A stretch of DNA of 6,970 nt, taken from contig JACOZU010000033.1 of the NCBI GenBank assembly GCA_016181165.1, positions 1 through 6,970 of the forward strand, in the 5' to 3' direction. Positions 1 to 4,739 of the stretch are shown here, piece after piece. Made by a program: the position numbers and the translations under genes. How positions within the stretch are numbered: position 1 is the stretch's first letter; each line of letters starts with the position of its first letter. The DNA comes from Candidatus Woesebacteria bacterium. GTDB lineage: Bacteria > Patescibacteriota > Microgenomatia > UBA8517. The notes beneath the pieces are model-generated. The model was not told where the DNA came from. It searched no databases and saw only the letters and a list, made by a program, of their open reading frames with translations.

Positions 1-896
1 TCCGGCTGGGCCCAAGAAGACATATAAATTGGGAGTTCCTCTATTTTGACCAGCTGTCCGTTACGATAAGTCAGTTTTAGGCTAAGGCCCTGTCTGGTTT
101 TTTGGCTCCACATTTGGTCAAAGACAAAATTCCCAAGAGAATAATAGACCGGCTTCCCCTCGATGGACTCGGAATCTTGAACCCAATGGGAGTGGTGTCC
201 AACTATCACATCGGCTCCTGCCTCTACTAGCTTCTTGGCCCACTCTCTCTGGAGTTTACTGGCCCTATCCTTATACTCTTCTCCCCAATGCACACCAACT
301 ATCAAAACTTCGACCTTTTTGTCCGAATCAGAAACCAATTTGAAATCTTCATCTTTCGGGCCGCTACTAACGAAATTAAACCCTAAAAACCCAAATTTGA
401 TTCCCTTTTTTTCTTTAATAACCAAATTCCCCCGTCCAGCCGCTTCAATGCCTGCTTCTTCAAGAAATTCGACCGTCTTTTCCATCCCCCCTTTTCCATA
501 ATCTCCGGCATGATTGTTAGCCAGAGTCACGACGTTGACTCCAGCTAATTTAAGACCAGAGGTGAGCTTTGGGTCGGCACAAAATTTGAGTCCAGTCGAT
601 GTCCTGGGACAATTTTCGATGATGGGGTTTTCAAGATTAACGAAAACGAAGTCCGCCTCGGCTAATTGACCGGCTACCTTCTTAAAAGGATATGTCGGCT
701 CACCCGAATCAAGGCTTTTGGTCATGACGGTTCTACCCAACATGACATCTCCCGTTAATATAATCGCAACATCCCTACTAAATGCCTTTAAAGGAAATTC
801 CTCTTCTGAAGTTTTTTTGGGAATAGCCGTCAAATAAATAAGAAGCGCCAAGAACGAAGCCGCCAAAACCATCAAAAACGCCTGCCTTCTTTCCAT
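1..896 (-). CDS. CapA/PgsA-family metallophosphoesterase-like protein, partial (C-terminus beyond left edge)
   Basis: This gene is open at the window edge; 298 residues from the ATG at 896 are visible. The order of motifs fits the CapA (bacterial capsule / poly-gamma-glutamate synthesis PgsA) family with a calcineurin-like phosphoesterase fold: LTGDVMLGR (about 47-55), FVNLENP (85-91), VTLANNHAGDYG (123-134), GVHWGEEY (201-208), GHHSHWVQ (233-240) and YYSLGNFVFDQ (251-261). Asp50, Asn88/Glu90, Asn128/His129, His203 and His234/235/237 are the likely metal and active-site residues. Residues 7-25 form one hydrophobic segment, so the domain is probably membrane-anchored and faces outward. Family members act in capsule or polyglutamate export, but many are of unknown role, and no pgsB/pgsC partner is visible here. 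The start is supported by a TGCTATACT box ending 7 nt upstream; there is no Shine-Dalgarno. Family assignment is firm, exact role is not. Confidence 0.92.
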   Translation of the reverse strand, partial: MERRQAFLMVLAASFLALLIYLTAIPKKTSEEEFPLKAFSRDVAIILTGDVMLGRTVMTKSLDSGEPTYPFKKVAGQLAEADFVFVNLENPIIENCPRTSTGLKFCADPKLTSGLKLAGVNVVTLANNHAGDYGKGGMEKTVEFLEEAGIEAAGRGNLVIKEKKGIKFGFLGFNFVSSGPKDEDFKLVSDSDKKVEVLIVGVHWGEEYKDRASKLQREWAKKLVEAGADVIVGHHSHWVQDSESIEGKPVYYSLGNFVFDQMWSQKTRQGLSLKLTYRNGQLVKIEELPIYMSSWAQP

Positions 897-903
897 AATT
901 TTA

Positions 904-912
904 AGTATAGCA
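904..912 (-). promoter_or_regulatory. Extended -10 promoter of the capA-like gene
   Basis: Read on the minus strand the bases are TGC-TATACT, an extended -10 element, with 7 nt between it and the ATG at 896. Transcription would begin at or next to the start codon. I see no good -35 box, which extended -10 promoters can do without. The box lies where the -35 of the opposing tRNA-Thr promoter would sit. Confidence 0.6.
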
Positions 913-920
913 AGTATTTC

Positions 921-929
921 TGGTATAAT
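921..929 (+). promoter_or_regulatory. Extended -10 promoter of tRNA-Thr
   Basis: TGG-TATAAT is a perfect extended -10, followed by T; tRNA position 1 begins 9 nt after it. The tRNA-Trp gene has the identical ten bases TGGTATAATT in almost the same place. The likely start site leaves a 5' leader of only about 2-3 nt for RNase P to remove, or none. Confidence 0.75.
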
Positions 930-938
930 TTCCCTTGC

Positions 939-1010
939 GCCTAGGTAGTTTAGTGGTAAAACAAACCCTTGGTAAGGGTTAGACCGTGGGTCCGATTCCC
1001 ACCCTAGGCT
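939..1010 (+). tRNA. tRNA-Thr (anticodon GGT)
   Basis: A complete cloverleaf can be drawn. The acceptor stem is GCCTAGG 939-945 with CCTAGGC 1003-1009. The D stem is GTTT 948-951 with AAAC 959-962. The anticodon stem is AACCC 964-968 with GGGTT 976-980 around loop TTGGTAA, which gives anticodon GGT at 971-973. The T stem is GTGGG 986-990 with CCCAC 998-1002 around loop TCCGATT. The discriminator base is T1010. CCA is not encoded, so a CCA-adding enzyme is needed. The minus-strand gene that converges on it ends at 1011, with no gap. Confidence 0.96.
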
Positions 1011-2198
1011 CTAGGTCACTAAGTAAGACTCGGGGATTATGGAAAGAAGAAGCTCGGCCTTTGCAGTTATGACCTCTTCCCTTATGGGGCCCTCAACCAA
1101 CGAGACGATAACCTGGTGGTTTGTGAGGTCGTAGTCTATAAAGTCGTTAAATGCAAGAAGTCCCAATCCAGCCAAATCCTCTCTTGATAGGTTCTGTGAA
1201 TCAGGGTTTTTGTTCAGATAGACTATCCTTGCCCCGAGGGATTCGAAAAGCCCAACCCTATCGTTTCCGTAATGGAGTTTGTCAATCTTTGCAAAATTCA
1301 ATACCCCTCCCCACCAATCCTGCCACGAAAGATTCCCTTCTACCCCCTGGGTATCCTGGACATCTACCAAGCCTTGTCTGAAAAATGGAAAGACCGTAGC
1401 GTCTTTTAGGGCCTGTGCTATCTCCAAATCTCCTAACCCCAGGCTCATTAAATATTTGAAATACCGGCTATTGCCGAGTTCCGCAAAGAACTCCTCGACA
1501 AAACTCACCGGATACCTGTCTCCGTTCTCATTAAGAATCGTTCTTTCCATCAAGTCTCCCAACTCTCCCCAGTATTCCTCAGTCCTCCAAAAACCCCTGG
1601 TGTCTTTAGAAATCCTGTATTTGCCCAAAACGCCAAAATCCTCAACCCTTGGTCTATCATTGACCCTTTTGACGGAGAGGTGAAACGCCTCGTGGGAAAG
1701 GACTTGCAGAAGGGCAAGCCAGCCTGACTCACTATCCCCATTAAAGATTGATTGGGGTGTAAGCTCTACCCCCAAACCCAAAGAGCTGTCGTAAACGCAA
1801 GCCGCCCCTCCGCCGCAACCCTCCAAACCTCGATTCTCTTTCGATAATGTAATATTTTGGGAGCGTTTTGCCGCAAGGCTTTCGCTTGTCCCAAAAAAAA
1901 GCATGCCATTATAAACGGTCGAACGAATAATTGTGGGGTCGGCTTCTACCGGCTTTCCGGAATCAATAACTTCTTTATAGAGTTGGGCCAGGCTAGCATT
2001 ATCCACTATTTCTCCGCCTTCTAGAAGCTCTCCTGCAAGAGAAAAATCTTCGTTACCCTCCCCGTTGTGGGTAATATCAATTAGGAATTTCCCCAGGGGA
2101 ACTGCGAGTGTCAAACCACCTGCACCAAGAAGTGCAACCTTCAAAAATCTTCTTCTCTCCGCGCCTGAAGATACCCGACCATCTCCTCTCTCCTTCAT
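1011..2198 (-). CDS. Putative Tat-exported or membrane-anchored HExxH protein (possible zinc metallopeptidase)
   Basis: A 395-residue protein that I do not recognise as a named family. Its N-terminus has a twin-arginine-like motif, ERRRFLK (residues 14-20), followed by a hydrophobic stretch at about 21-40. There is no obvious AxA cleavage site, so it may stay anchored. SHEAFH at 168-173 gives an HExxH motif (His169, Glu170, His173), the zinc-binding and catalytic signature of many metallopeptidases. FVEEFFAE at 233-240 is a plausible site for a third Glu ligand. Cys128 and Cys134 flank a glycine-rich loop. The start is fixed by a TGCTATAAT box 9 nt upstream of the ATG; there is no Shine-Dalgarno. 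The TAG stop abuts tRNA-Thr and leaves no room for a terminator. The peptidase role is inference: HExxH also occurs by chance or in inactive relatives. Confidence 0.9.
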   Translation of the reverse strand: MKERGDGRVSSGAERRRFLKVALLGAGGLTLAVPLGKFLIDITHNGEGNEDFSLAGELLEGGEIVDNASLAQLYKEVIDSGKPVEADPTIIRSTVYNGMLFFGTSESLAAKRSQNITLSKENRGLEGCGGGAACVYDSSLGLGVELTPQSIFNGDSESGWLALLQVLSHEAFHLSVKRVNDRPRVEDFGVLGKYRISKDTRGFWRTEEYWGELGDLMERTILNENGDRYPVSFVEEFFAELGNSRYFKYLMSLGLGDLEIAQALKDATVFPFFRQGLVDVQDTQGVEGNLSWQDWWGGVLNFAKIDKLHYGNDRVGLFESLGARIVYLNKNPDSQNLSREDLAGLGLLAFNDFIDYDLTNHQVIVSLVEGPIREEVITAKAELLLSIIPESYLVT

Positions 2199-2207
2199 AC
2201 TCGGGAT

Positions 2208-2216
2208 ATTATAGCA
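2208..2216 (-). promoter_or_regulatory. Extended -10 promoter of the HExxH protein gene
   Basis: On the minus strand the bases are TGC-TATAAT, ending 9 nt before the ATG at 2198. This predicts a leaderless or nearly leaderless mRNA. No convincing -35 is present. Confidence 0.65.
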
Positions 2217-2220
2217 AGAA

Positions 2221-2249
2221 TTGAGTTCAAGGCCAGTTTGTGGTAAATT
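2221..2249 (+). promoter_or_regulatory. Probable rpmG promoter
   Basis: TTGAGT at 2221-2226, a 17 nt spacer, then TAAATT at 2244-2249 preceded by TGG (extended -10). Transcription would start near 2256, about 17 nt before the rpmG ATG. It shares the 74 bp divergent intergenic space with the promoter of the HExxH gene. Confidence 0.5.
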
Positions 2250-2252
2250 AAT

Positions 2253-2267
2253 CCCACCTCGGGTGGG
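2253..2267 (+). promoter_or_regulatory. Small inverted repeat / possible Shine-Dalgarno just upstream of rpmG
   Basis: CCCACC (2253-2258) and GGTGGG (2262-2267) form a 6 bp stem around a 3 nt loop, ending 5 nt before the ATG. GGTG can pair with the CACC of the 16S anti-Shine-Dalgarno, so the right arm may be the ribosome site and the left arm may mask it. If transcription starts near 2256, part of the left arm would be missing from the mRNA, which weakens the idea of a regulatory hairpin. Confidence 0.35.
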
Positions 2268-2272
2268 TAGCT

Positions 2273-2446
2273 ATGGCTAAAAAAGGAGCGCGAGAACTGG
2301 TTGCTTTAGTCTGTTCCGTCTGTAAAAGTCAAAACTACATCACCGAGCGGAATAAGATTAATATGGAAGGAAGGCTGGAAATTAAAAAGTACTGCAAGGT
2401 TTGCCGCAAGGTCCAATCTCATAAAGAGTCTTCGAAACTAAAATAA
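2273..2446 (+). CDS. rpmG: 50S ribosomal protein L33
   Basis: A 57-residue ribosomal protein L33. The start MAKKGARELVALVC, the central NYITERNKIN and the closing KYCKVCRKVQSHKES are typical of the family. Two CxxC pairs (Cys14/Cys17 and Cys41/Cys44) make it the zinc-binding (C+) form. It is part of the large ribosomal subunit near the tRNA E-site. It is followed 31 nt later by tRNA-Trp, a common bacterial order (rpmG-trnW-secE-nusG). The gene is too short for most ORF-length cut-offs. Confidence 0.96.
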   Translation: MAKKGARELVALVCSVCKSQNYITERNKINMEGRLEIKKYCKVCRKVQSHKESSKLK

Positions 2447-2458
2447 GCCTCGAAAATT

Positions 2459-2467
2459 TGGTATAAT
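2459..2467 (+). promoter_or_regulatory. Extended -10 promoter of tRNA-Trp
   Basis: TGG-TATAAT followed by T is identical over ten bases to the tRNA-Thr promoter, and 10 nt separate it from tRNA position 1. tRNA-Trp therefore has its own promoter although it lies just after rpmG. Confidence 0.75.
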
Positions 2468-2477
2468 TGCTCGTCAT

Positions 2478-2548
2478 AGGGGCGTCGTTCAATGGCAGGA
2501 CGCGGGTCTCCAAAACCCGCAATGGGAGTTCGATTCTCTCCGCCCCTG
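2478..2548 (+). tRNA. tRNA-Trp (anticodon CCA)
   Basis: Acceptor stem AGGGGCG 2478-2484 with CGCCCCT 2541-2547. D stem GTTC 2487-2490 with GGAC 2498-2501 (one G-U). Anticodon stem CGGGT 2503-2507 with ACCCG 2515-2519 around loop CTCCAAA, giving CCA at 2510-2512. T stem GGGAG 2524-2528 with CTCTC 2536-2540 around TTCGATT. The discriminator G2548 is the base expected for bacterial tRNA-Trp. The 3' CCA is not encoded. An anticodon CCA with no sign of UGA decoding agrees with the standard code. Confidence 0.96.
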
Positions 2549-2616
2549 CCCACAGGGATTTCCTCAAGTTTTTCCTCGCTGGGTTGGAAAGCAGGTCCTT
2601 TTCGCCTAACTAAATC

Positions 2617-2645
2617 TTGACTTTCTCTCAAAGTAGGAATATCTT
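2617..2645 (+). promoter_or_regulatory. Promoter of the 159-residue unknown gene
   Basis: TTGACT at 2617-2622, a 17 nt spacer, then TATCTT at 2640-2645, with 8 nt to the ATG at 2654. This again predicts a leaderless mRNA. The nearest purine stretch (AGGAA, 2635-2639) is too far from the ATG to act as a Shine-Dalgarno. Confidence 0.5.
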
Positions 2646-2653
2646 TAAGCCCA

Positions 2654-3133
2654 ATGACAGCTCTTGAGCAAGAGCCGACCGGGATCGCTGAGCACCGGGA
2701 GGAAGAGTTTCAGGCGGCTAAGAAGCACCTGGAAGCAAGGGGTTCTGACCCGCGCTCGCTTGATTTTCTTAGGAAATGGGGAAGGCTTACTTTTGGTGGC
2801 TTGGACGGAACTTTTTACTTTAAGAAATATCGAAGAAGCGAGATATCTGAAGGCAGGATTTACCCCTTCCTTGAAGTAAACTATTTCAGTCCGGGAATTC
2901 CTCCGGAAAGGCCTGTAAGACTGTCTATTCGCCATGCGCGATGGGGTGACTTGCCACAGTTTGAGCTGGAGGCCGTTCCGGTTTCTGTTGTATCCCTAGA
3001 AGAGGGCCCTACGGGTACAATGGTCGTGTTCGCCGCCCCTTGGGATGTGGCAAAAGTCAAAATTTCTGAAGACGGCAGCCTTTTCCTTGAAGGCCTGATA
3101 CCTCCACCTCCACTACCTGAAACGCCGCTCTAA
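2654..3133 (+). CDS. Hypothetical protein, 159 residues
   Basis: I do not recognise this protein. Residues 1-45 are charged and probably helical (acidic first, then Arg/Lys-rich around HLEARGSDPRSLDFLRKWG). Residues 46-145 look beta-rich, with alternating aromatic and hydrophobic residues and no transmembrane helix or signal peptide. The C-terminus is proline-rich (IPPPPLPETPL). It is probably cytosolic. It sits directly after tRNA-Trp, where secE and nusG are usually found, and just before the first copy of the repeat array. A promoter with an 8 nt gap to the ATG supports the start. Base composition resembles the backbone genes rather than the AT-rich modules to its right. Confidence 0.8.
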   Translation: MTALEQEPTGIAEHREEEFQAAKKHLEARGSDPRSLDFLRKWGRLTFGGLDGTFYFKKYRRSEISEGRIYPFLEVNYFSPGIPPERPVRLSIRHARWGDLPQFELEAVPVSVVSLEEGPTGTMVVFAAPWDVAKVKISEDGSLFLEGLIPPPPLPETPL

Positions 3134-3201
3134 TAGGGTTAAAGCCGCAATGTGTTTTCTGAAGCATTTCTTAAGCCAGCCCGAGTTTAAATTCTACTTA
3201 A

Positions 3202-3249
3202 GCGCGCAAAAAAAGCCCTTCGGTTAACTCAGGGTAAACGGAGGCGAGG
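3202..3249 (+). repeat. Array repeat, copy A (split by an insertion)
   Basis: GCGCGC (3202-3207), seven A (3208-3214) and G3215, then 23 nt not found in the other copies (3216-3238), then CGGAGGCGAGG (3239-3249). Removing the 23 nt gives copy B exactly. The extra piece carries CCCT and AGGG arms (3216-3219 and 3231-3234) that could form a small hairpin. It also holds the near-duplicate GGTTAAC / GGTAAAC. The copy ends 7 nt after the stop codon of the minus-strand brnA homologue and marks the left end of the array. Confidence 0.85.
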
Positions 3250-3256
3250 GAATTAT

Positions 3257-3517
3257 TTACTGACTTGTATATTTATGAAGAATTGAGGAAACTAATGTTT
3301 GATAAGGAATCCCCTCTTCCATCGCTTTCCTTCTAAGTTTATATAAAACTTTTTGAGTAATCCTAATATTAATATTTTTTGTTTTATCTAATGTATTTTT
3401 GGCTACTAATTTAAGTTCCTGCTTAATTTTGTTCAGATTTTTTACAGGCACAAACTTTCCATCCTCATAATCTTTAAGGATTTGTTTTTCTTCTTTTGTC
3501 AGTTCGTAATATTTCAT
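3257..3517 (-). CDS. BrnA/CopG-type ribbon-helix-helix antitoxin
   Basis: An 86-residue protein matching the CopG-antitoxin family that partners BrnT toxins. A charged N-terminal toxin-binding region (KEEKQILKDYEDGKFVPV) comes first. A ribbon-helix-helix fold follows: beta strand NINIRIT (48-54), helix 1 at about 55-69, and the hallmark GIPYQTLVSSILHKY (69-83). It would bind and neutralise the toxin, and as a dimer bind the operator at 3801-3822. Its ATG overlaps the toxin's TGA by 4 nt, so the two are translationally coupled; no Shine-Dalgarno is visible, only an A-rich stretch. Toxin-first order is usual for brnTA. The stop lies 7 nt from repeat copy A. Confidence 0.9.
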   Translation of the reverse strand: MKYYELTKEEKQILKDYEDGKFVPVKNLNKIKQELKLVAKNTLDKTKNINIRITQKVLYKLRRKAMEEGIPYQTLVSSILHKYTSQ

Positions 3518-3789
3518 TTTTTTACTAAGTATTTTTTTGTAGCTTTTCGGCTAGGAATTATCGTTTTAAGAAAAATCTTCTCGTCATCTTCAACAAATGG
3601 CACTAAATATACATATTCACCAATCTCTAGTATATATATTTTCTGGTTAGGATATTTCTTTTTATTGGAATGGTCTTCTTTTCCTAAAACTCGTCCCCCC
3701 ACTATCGCGTCAACCACTTCTTCAAAAGAAATCCCTCGTTCAGATTTTAAAAGTTCATTCTTTTCCCTATTCCAGTCAAAGTACTTCAC
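3514..3789 (-). CDS. BrnT-type RelE-fold toxin
   Basis: A 91-residue protein from a GTG start. FDWNREKNELLKSERGISFEEV (4-25), IYILEIGEYVYLVPFVED (51-68) and IFLKTIIPSRKATKKY (72-87) follow the BrnT pattern: an FxWxxxK start, a helix, then a beta sheet ending in basic residues. Known BrnT is a ribosome-dependent ribonuclease with a RelE-like fold. I choose GTG 3789 over the in-frame ATG at 3816 for two reasons: family members begin at this point, and the upstream ATG lies inside the -35/operator region. A -10 box ends 5 nt before the GTG, so the message should be leaderless. It is co-transcribed with the antitoxin, and the pair is AT-rich compared with the flanks. Confidence 0.87.
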   Translation of the reverse strand: MKYFDWNREKNELLKSERGISFEEVVDAIVGGRVLGKEDHSNKKKYPNQKIYILEIGEYVYLVPFVEDDEKIFLKTIIPSRKATKKYLVKK

Positions 3790-3794
3790 GCTTG

Positions 3795-3823
3795 ATAGTA
3801 TGACAGATGATATCATTTGTCAA
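3795..3823 (-). promoter_or_regulatory. Promoter of the brnT-brnA operon
   Basis: On the minus strand: a perfect -35 TTGACA (3823-3818), a 17 nt spacer, and -10 TACTAT (3800-3795). It is one of the best -35 boxes in the window. The spacer and the -35 are almost filled by the palindrome listed separately. Confidence 0.72.
3801..3822. promoter_or_regulatory. 22 bp palindromic operator of the brnT-brnA operon
   Basis: Outer arms TGACA (3801-3805) and TGTCA (3818-3822) flank the perfect inner palindrome ATGATATCAT (3807-3816), with a single mismatched pair (3806/3817). It overlaps the -35 and runs up to the -10. Binding of the ribbon-helix-helix antitoxin here would block RNA polymerase, the usual autoregulation of type II systems. 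Binding itself is inference. Confidence 0.72.
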
Positions 3824-3862
3824 TAGAGAAATGTTAGATTCCGCTGTGTAAGAAAGTTCCGC

Positions 3863-3887
3863 GCGCGCAAAAAAAGCGGAGGCGAGG
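3863..3887 (+). repeat. Array repeat, copy B
   Basis: GCGCGC, seven A, GCGGAGGCGAGG: 25 nt without the TA found in copies C and D. It lies between the two toxin-antitoxin modules, 3 nt beyond the stop of the minus-strand higA homologue and 40 bp upstream of the brnT -35. Confidence 0.9.
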
Positions 3888-3890
3888 CTT

Positions 3891-4163
3891 TTAAGCTCCT
3901 ATTTGAACTCGAAGTGAAATATCCAACGCCTCAGTAAGTTTTTTAAGAAAAGAAAGTGAGGGAGTTGTCTTGACAGTCTCAAATCTTGAAATAACAGATT
4001 GTTTGGTATTAAGTCTTCTTGCAAGCTCCTTTTGAGTCAATCCTCTTTTTACTCTTGCCTCAATAATAGATCTTGCAATTTGAAATTCAAGCTCACTTTC
4101 TTTTAAGGCACGTCTCACTTTAGGATCTCTAAGTAGTTGTCTTTTGTGTGTTTTCCAATCCAT
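3891..4163 (-). CDS. HigA-type antitoxin, XRE-family helix-turn-helix protein
   Basis: A 90-residue XRE/Cro-type DNA-binding protein. Helices of the HTH domain span about 27-83: FQIARSIIEARVKRGLTQKELARRL, then TKQSVISRFE (53-62) as recognition helix, then PSLSFLKKLTEAL (68-80). This pattern is typical of HigA antitoxins paired with Gp49-type HigB toxins. It should neutralise the toxin and repress transcription at the 4176-4195 palindrome. It has its own promoter in the 33 nt gap after higB, with the -10 ending 6 nt (or 9 nt) before its ATG, so the antitoxin may be made independently of the toxin. The stop is 3 nt from repeat copy B. Confidence 0.92.
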   Translation of the reverse strand: MDWKTHKRQLLRDPKVRRALKESELEFQIARSIIEARVKRGLTQKELARRLNTKQSVISRFETVKTTPSLSFLKKLTEALDISLRVQIGA

Positions 4164-4169
4164 ATTATG

Positions 4170-4200
4170 ATTATAATATCACAAAATTGTGATATGTCAA
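4170..4200 (-). promoter_or_regulatory. Internal higA promoter with overlapping palindromic operator
   Basis: On the minus strand: -35 TTGACA (4200-4195), then a -10 that is either TATTAT (4178-4173, spacer 16) or TATAAT (4175-4170, spacer 19). Between them lies a palindrome with 9 bp arms ATATCACAA (4176-4184) and TTGTGATAT (4187-4195) around a 2 bp centre. The TGA stop of higB (4199-4197) is part of the TTGACA box. A HigA dimer bound here would cover both promoter elements. Confidence 0.75.
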
Positions 4201-4553
4201 GATTTCCTTGATTTATACTCTTTTAATCTAGCAATGGCGATTTTTATTTCTTTTTTAGGTGCTTTCTGACTCTTTTTAATAAATCCATGAAGAAGTAGAA
4301 ATGTTCTGCCAGAAGTAGCCACATAGAAAATCCTAATACTATCCCCACCCAGTATCCTTAACTCCCAAAGCCCGGTTCCTGTTACCTTTTTAACATGAGG
4401 TAAGTCTAATTTAACTCCGAATTCAGTCAAGAAATCAAAAGTGTTTAAAACTTTCGATTTAGCTGTTGAACTTAGGCTTTCGATGAAATCATAAACTGGA
4501 ATATCTCCACTTGGGCTTTCATAGTAAATGATATTCCATTCTTCTTCTGACAT
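4197..4553 (-). CDS. HigB-type toxin (phage Gp49-like, RelE superfamily)
   Basis: A 118-residue protein of the Gp49-like HigB family, ribosome-dependent mRNA interferases. Family features are IIYYESPSGDIPVYDFIESL (8-27), the core VTGTGLWELRI (57-67), RIFYVATSGRTFLLLHGFIKK (74-94), and a basic C-terminal helix (SQKAPKKEIKIAIARLKEY). I place the start at the ATG at 4553: family members begin a few residues before this YYESPSG motif, and TATAGT lies 9 nt upstream. The frame stays open to a TTG at 4601 inside repeat copy C and an ATG at 4574, but both add unneeded residues. Toxin-first order is the rule for higBA. The antitoxin gene follows after 33 nt. Confidence 0.9.
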   Translation of the reverse strand: MSEEEWNIIYYESPSGDIPVYDFIESLSSTAKSKVLNTFDFLTEFGVKLDLPHVKKVTGTGLWELRILGGDSIRIFYVATSGRTFLLLHGFIKKSQKAPKKEIKIAIARLKEYKSRKS

Positions 4554-4562
4554 CGCAGTTTT

Positions 4563-4568
4563 ACTATA
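4563..4568 (-). promoter_or_regulatory. Probable -10 box of higB
   Basis: TATAGT on the minus strand, 9 nt before the ATG at 4553. Only a weak -35-like TTTTAA (4591-4586) is present at 17 nt. The promoter begins within a few bases of repeat copy C. No palindrome comparable to that at higA is seen here. Confidence 0.45.
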
Positions 4569-4593
4569 TCTCATTTTGTTTTGAATTAAAATC

Positions 4594-4620
4594 GCGCGCA
4601 AAAAAATAGCGGAGGCGAGG
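4594..4620 (+). repeat. Array repeat, copy C
   Basis: GCGCGC, seven A, TA, GCGGAGGCGAGG (27 nt). With the preceding AAATC (4589-4593) it is identical to copy D over 32 bp. It separates the higBA module from the alpha/beta hydrolase module. The two genes on either side point away from it. Confidence 0.92.
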
Positions 4621-4653
4621 ACGGAAGGACGAGCCGGAGCTACGACAAGAGTT

Positions 4654-4695
4654 CAATTACTCTGTAATTGTAAAGCGGTACGAATTTTGCGGTAC
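4654..4695. repeat. Inverted and direct repeats upstream of the hydrolase gene
   Basis: CAATTAC (4654-4660) and GTAATTG (4664-4670) form a 7 bp inverted repeat with a 3 nt loop. GCGGTAC then occurs twice, at 4675-4681 and 4689-4695. This 119 nt gap between repeat copy C and the hydrolase ATG has no ORF I would believe. The repeats could be regulator-binding sites or remnants of a recombination site; nothing more can be said from the sequence. Confidence 0.45.
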
Positions 4696-4722
4696 AAGTC
4701 TGCCCAAAAAGAAATCCGTTCG

Positions 4723-4728
4723 TATGAT
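4723..4728 (+). promoter_or_regulatory. Possible -10 box of the hydrolase gene
   Basis: TATGAT, 11 nt before the ATG at 4740, in about the position of the -10 boxes of other genes here. There is no -35 and no TGn extension. AGG at 4736-4738 is too close to the ATG for ribosome binding. This is a weak call. Confidence 0.3.
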
Positions 4729-4739
4729 AAACTTCAGGT

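Noticed and set aside
235..501. 88-residue plus-strand reading frame
   Set aside because: It is antisense to the well-conserved CapA-type coding region (NLENP, ANNH motifs read on the minus strand).
1151..1741. Plus-strand and second minus-strand reading frames inside the HExxH gene
   Set aside because: They are shadows of the 395-residue gene, with no promoter and low-complexity, unfamilial sequences.
2382..2935. Minus-strand reading frames of 61, 70 and 96 residues over rpmG, tRNA-Trp and the 159-residue gene
   Set aside because: Two overlap the tRNA gene and rpmG; the third is antisense to the 159-residue gene. None resembles a protein family.
3790..3816. BrnT start at ATG 3816
   Set aside because: It would place the start within the -35/operator and upstream of the -10. 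Family members begin at the VKYFDW position.
3833..3839. GTTAGAT matching the integron core site GTTRRRY near copy B
   Set aside because: A 7 nt degenerate motif occurs by chance. No partner RYYYAAC lies at a fixed place and no equivalent is found beside copies A, C and D.
3514..4199. Reassigned TGA codon, known in some CPR lineages (Gracilibacteria, SR1)
   Set aside because: TGA ends brnT (in a 4 nt overlap with brnA) and higB at the family-expected lengths, and no conserved gene has an internal TGA.
4554..4601. Longer HigB starting at TTG 4601 or ATG 4574
   Set aside because: The extra residues do not match the family. The TTG lies in the A-tract of the repeat, and the -10 box TATAGT sits inside the extension.
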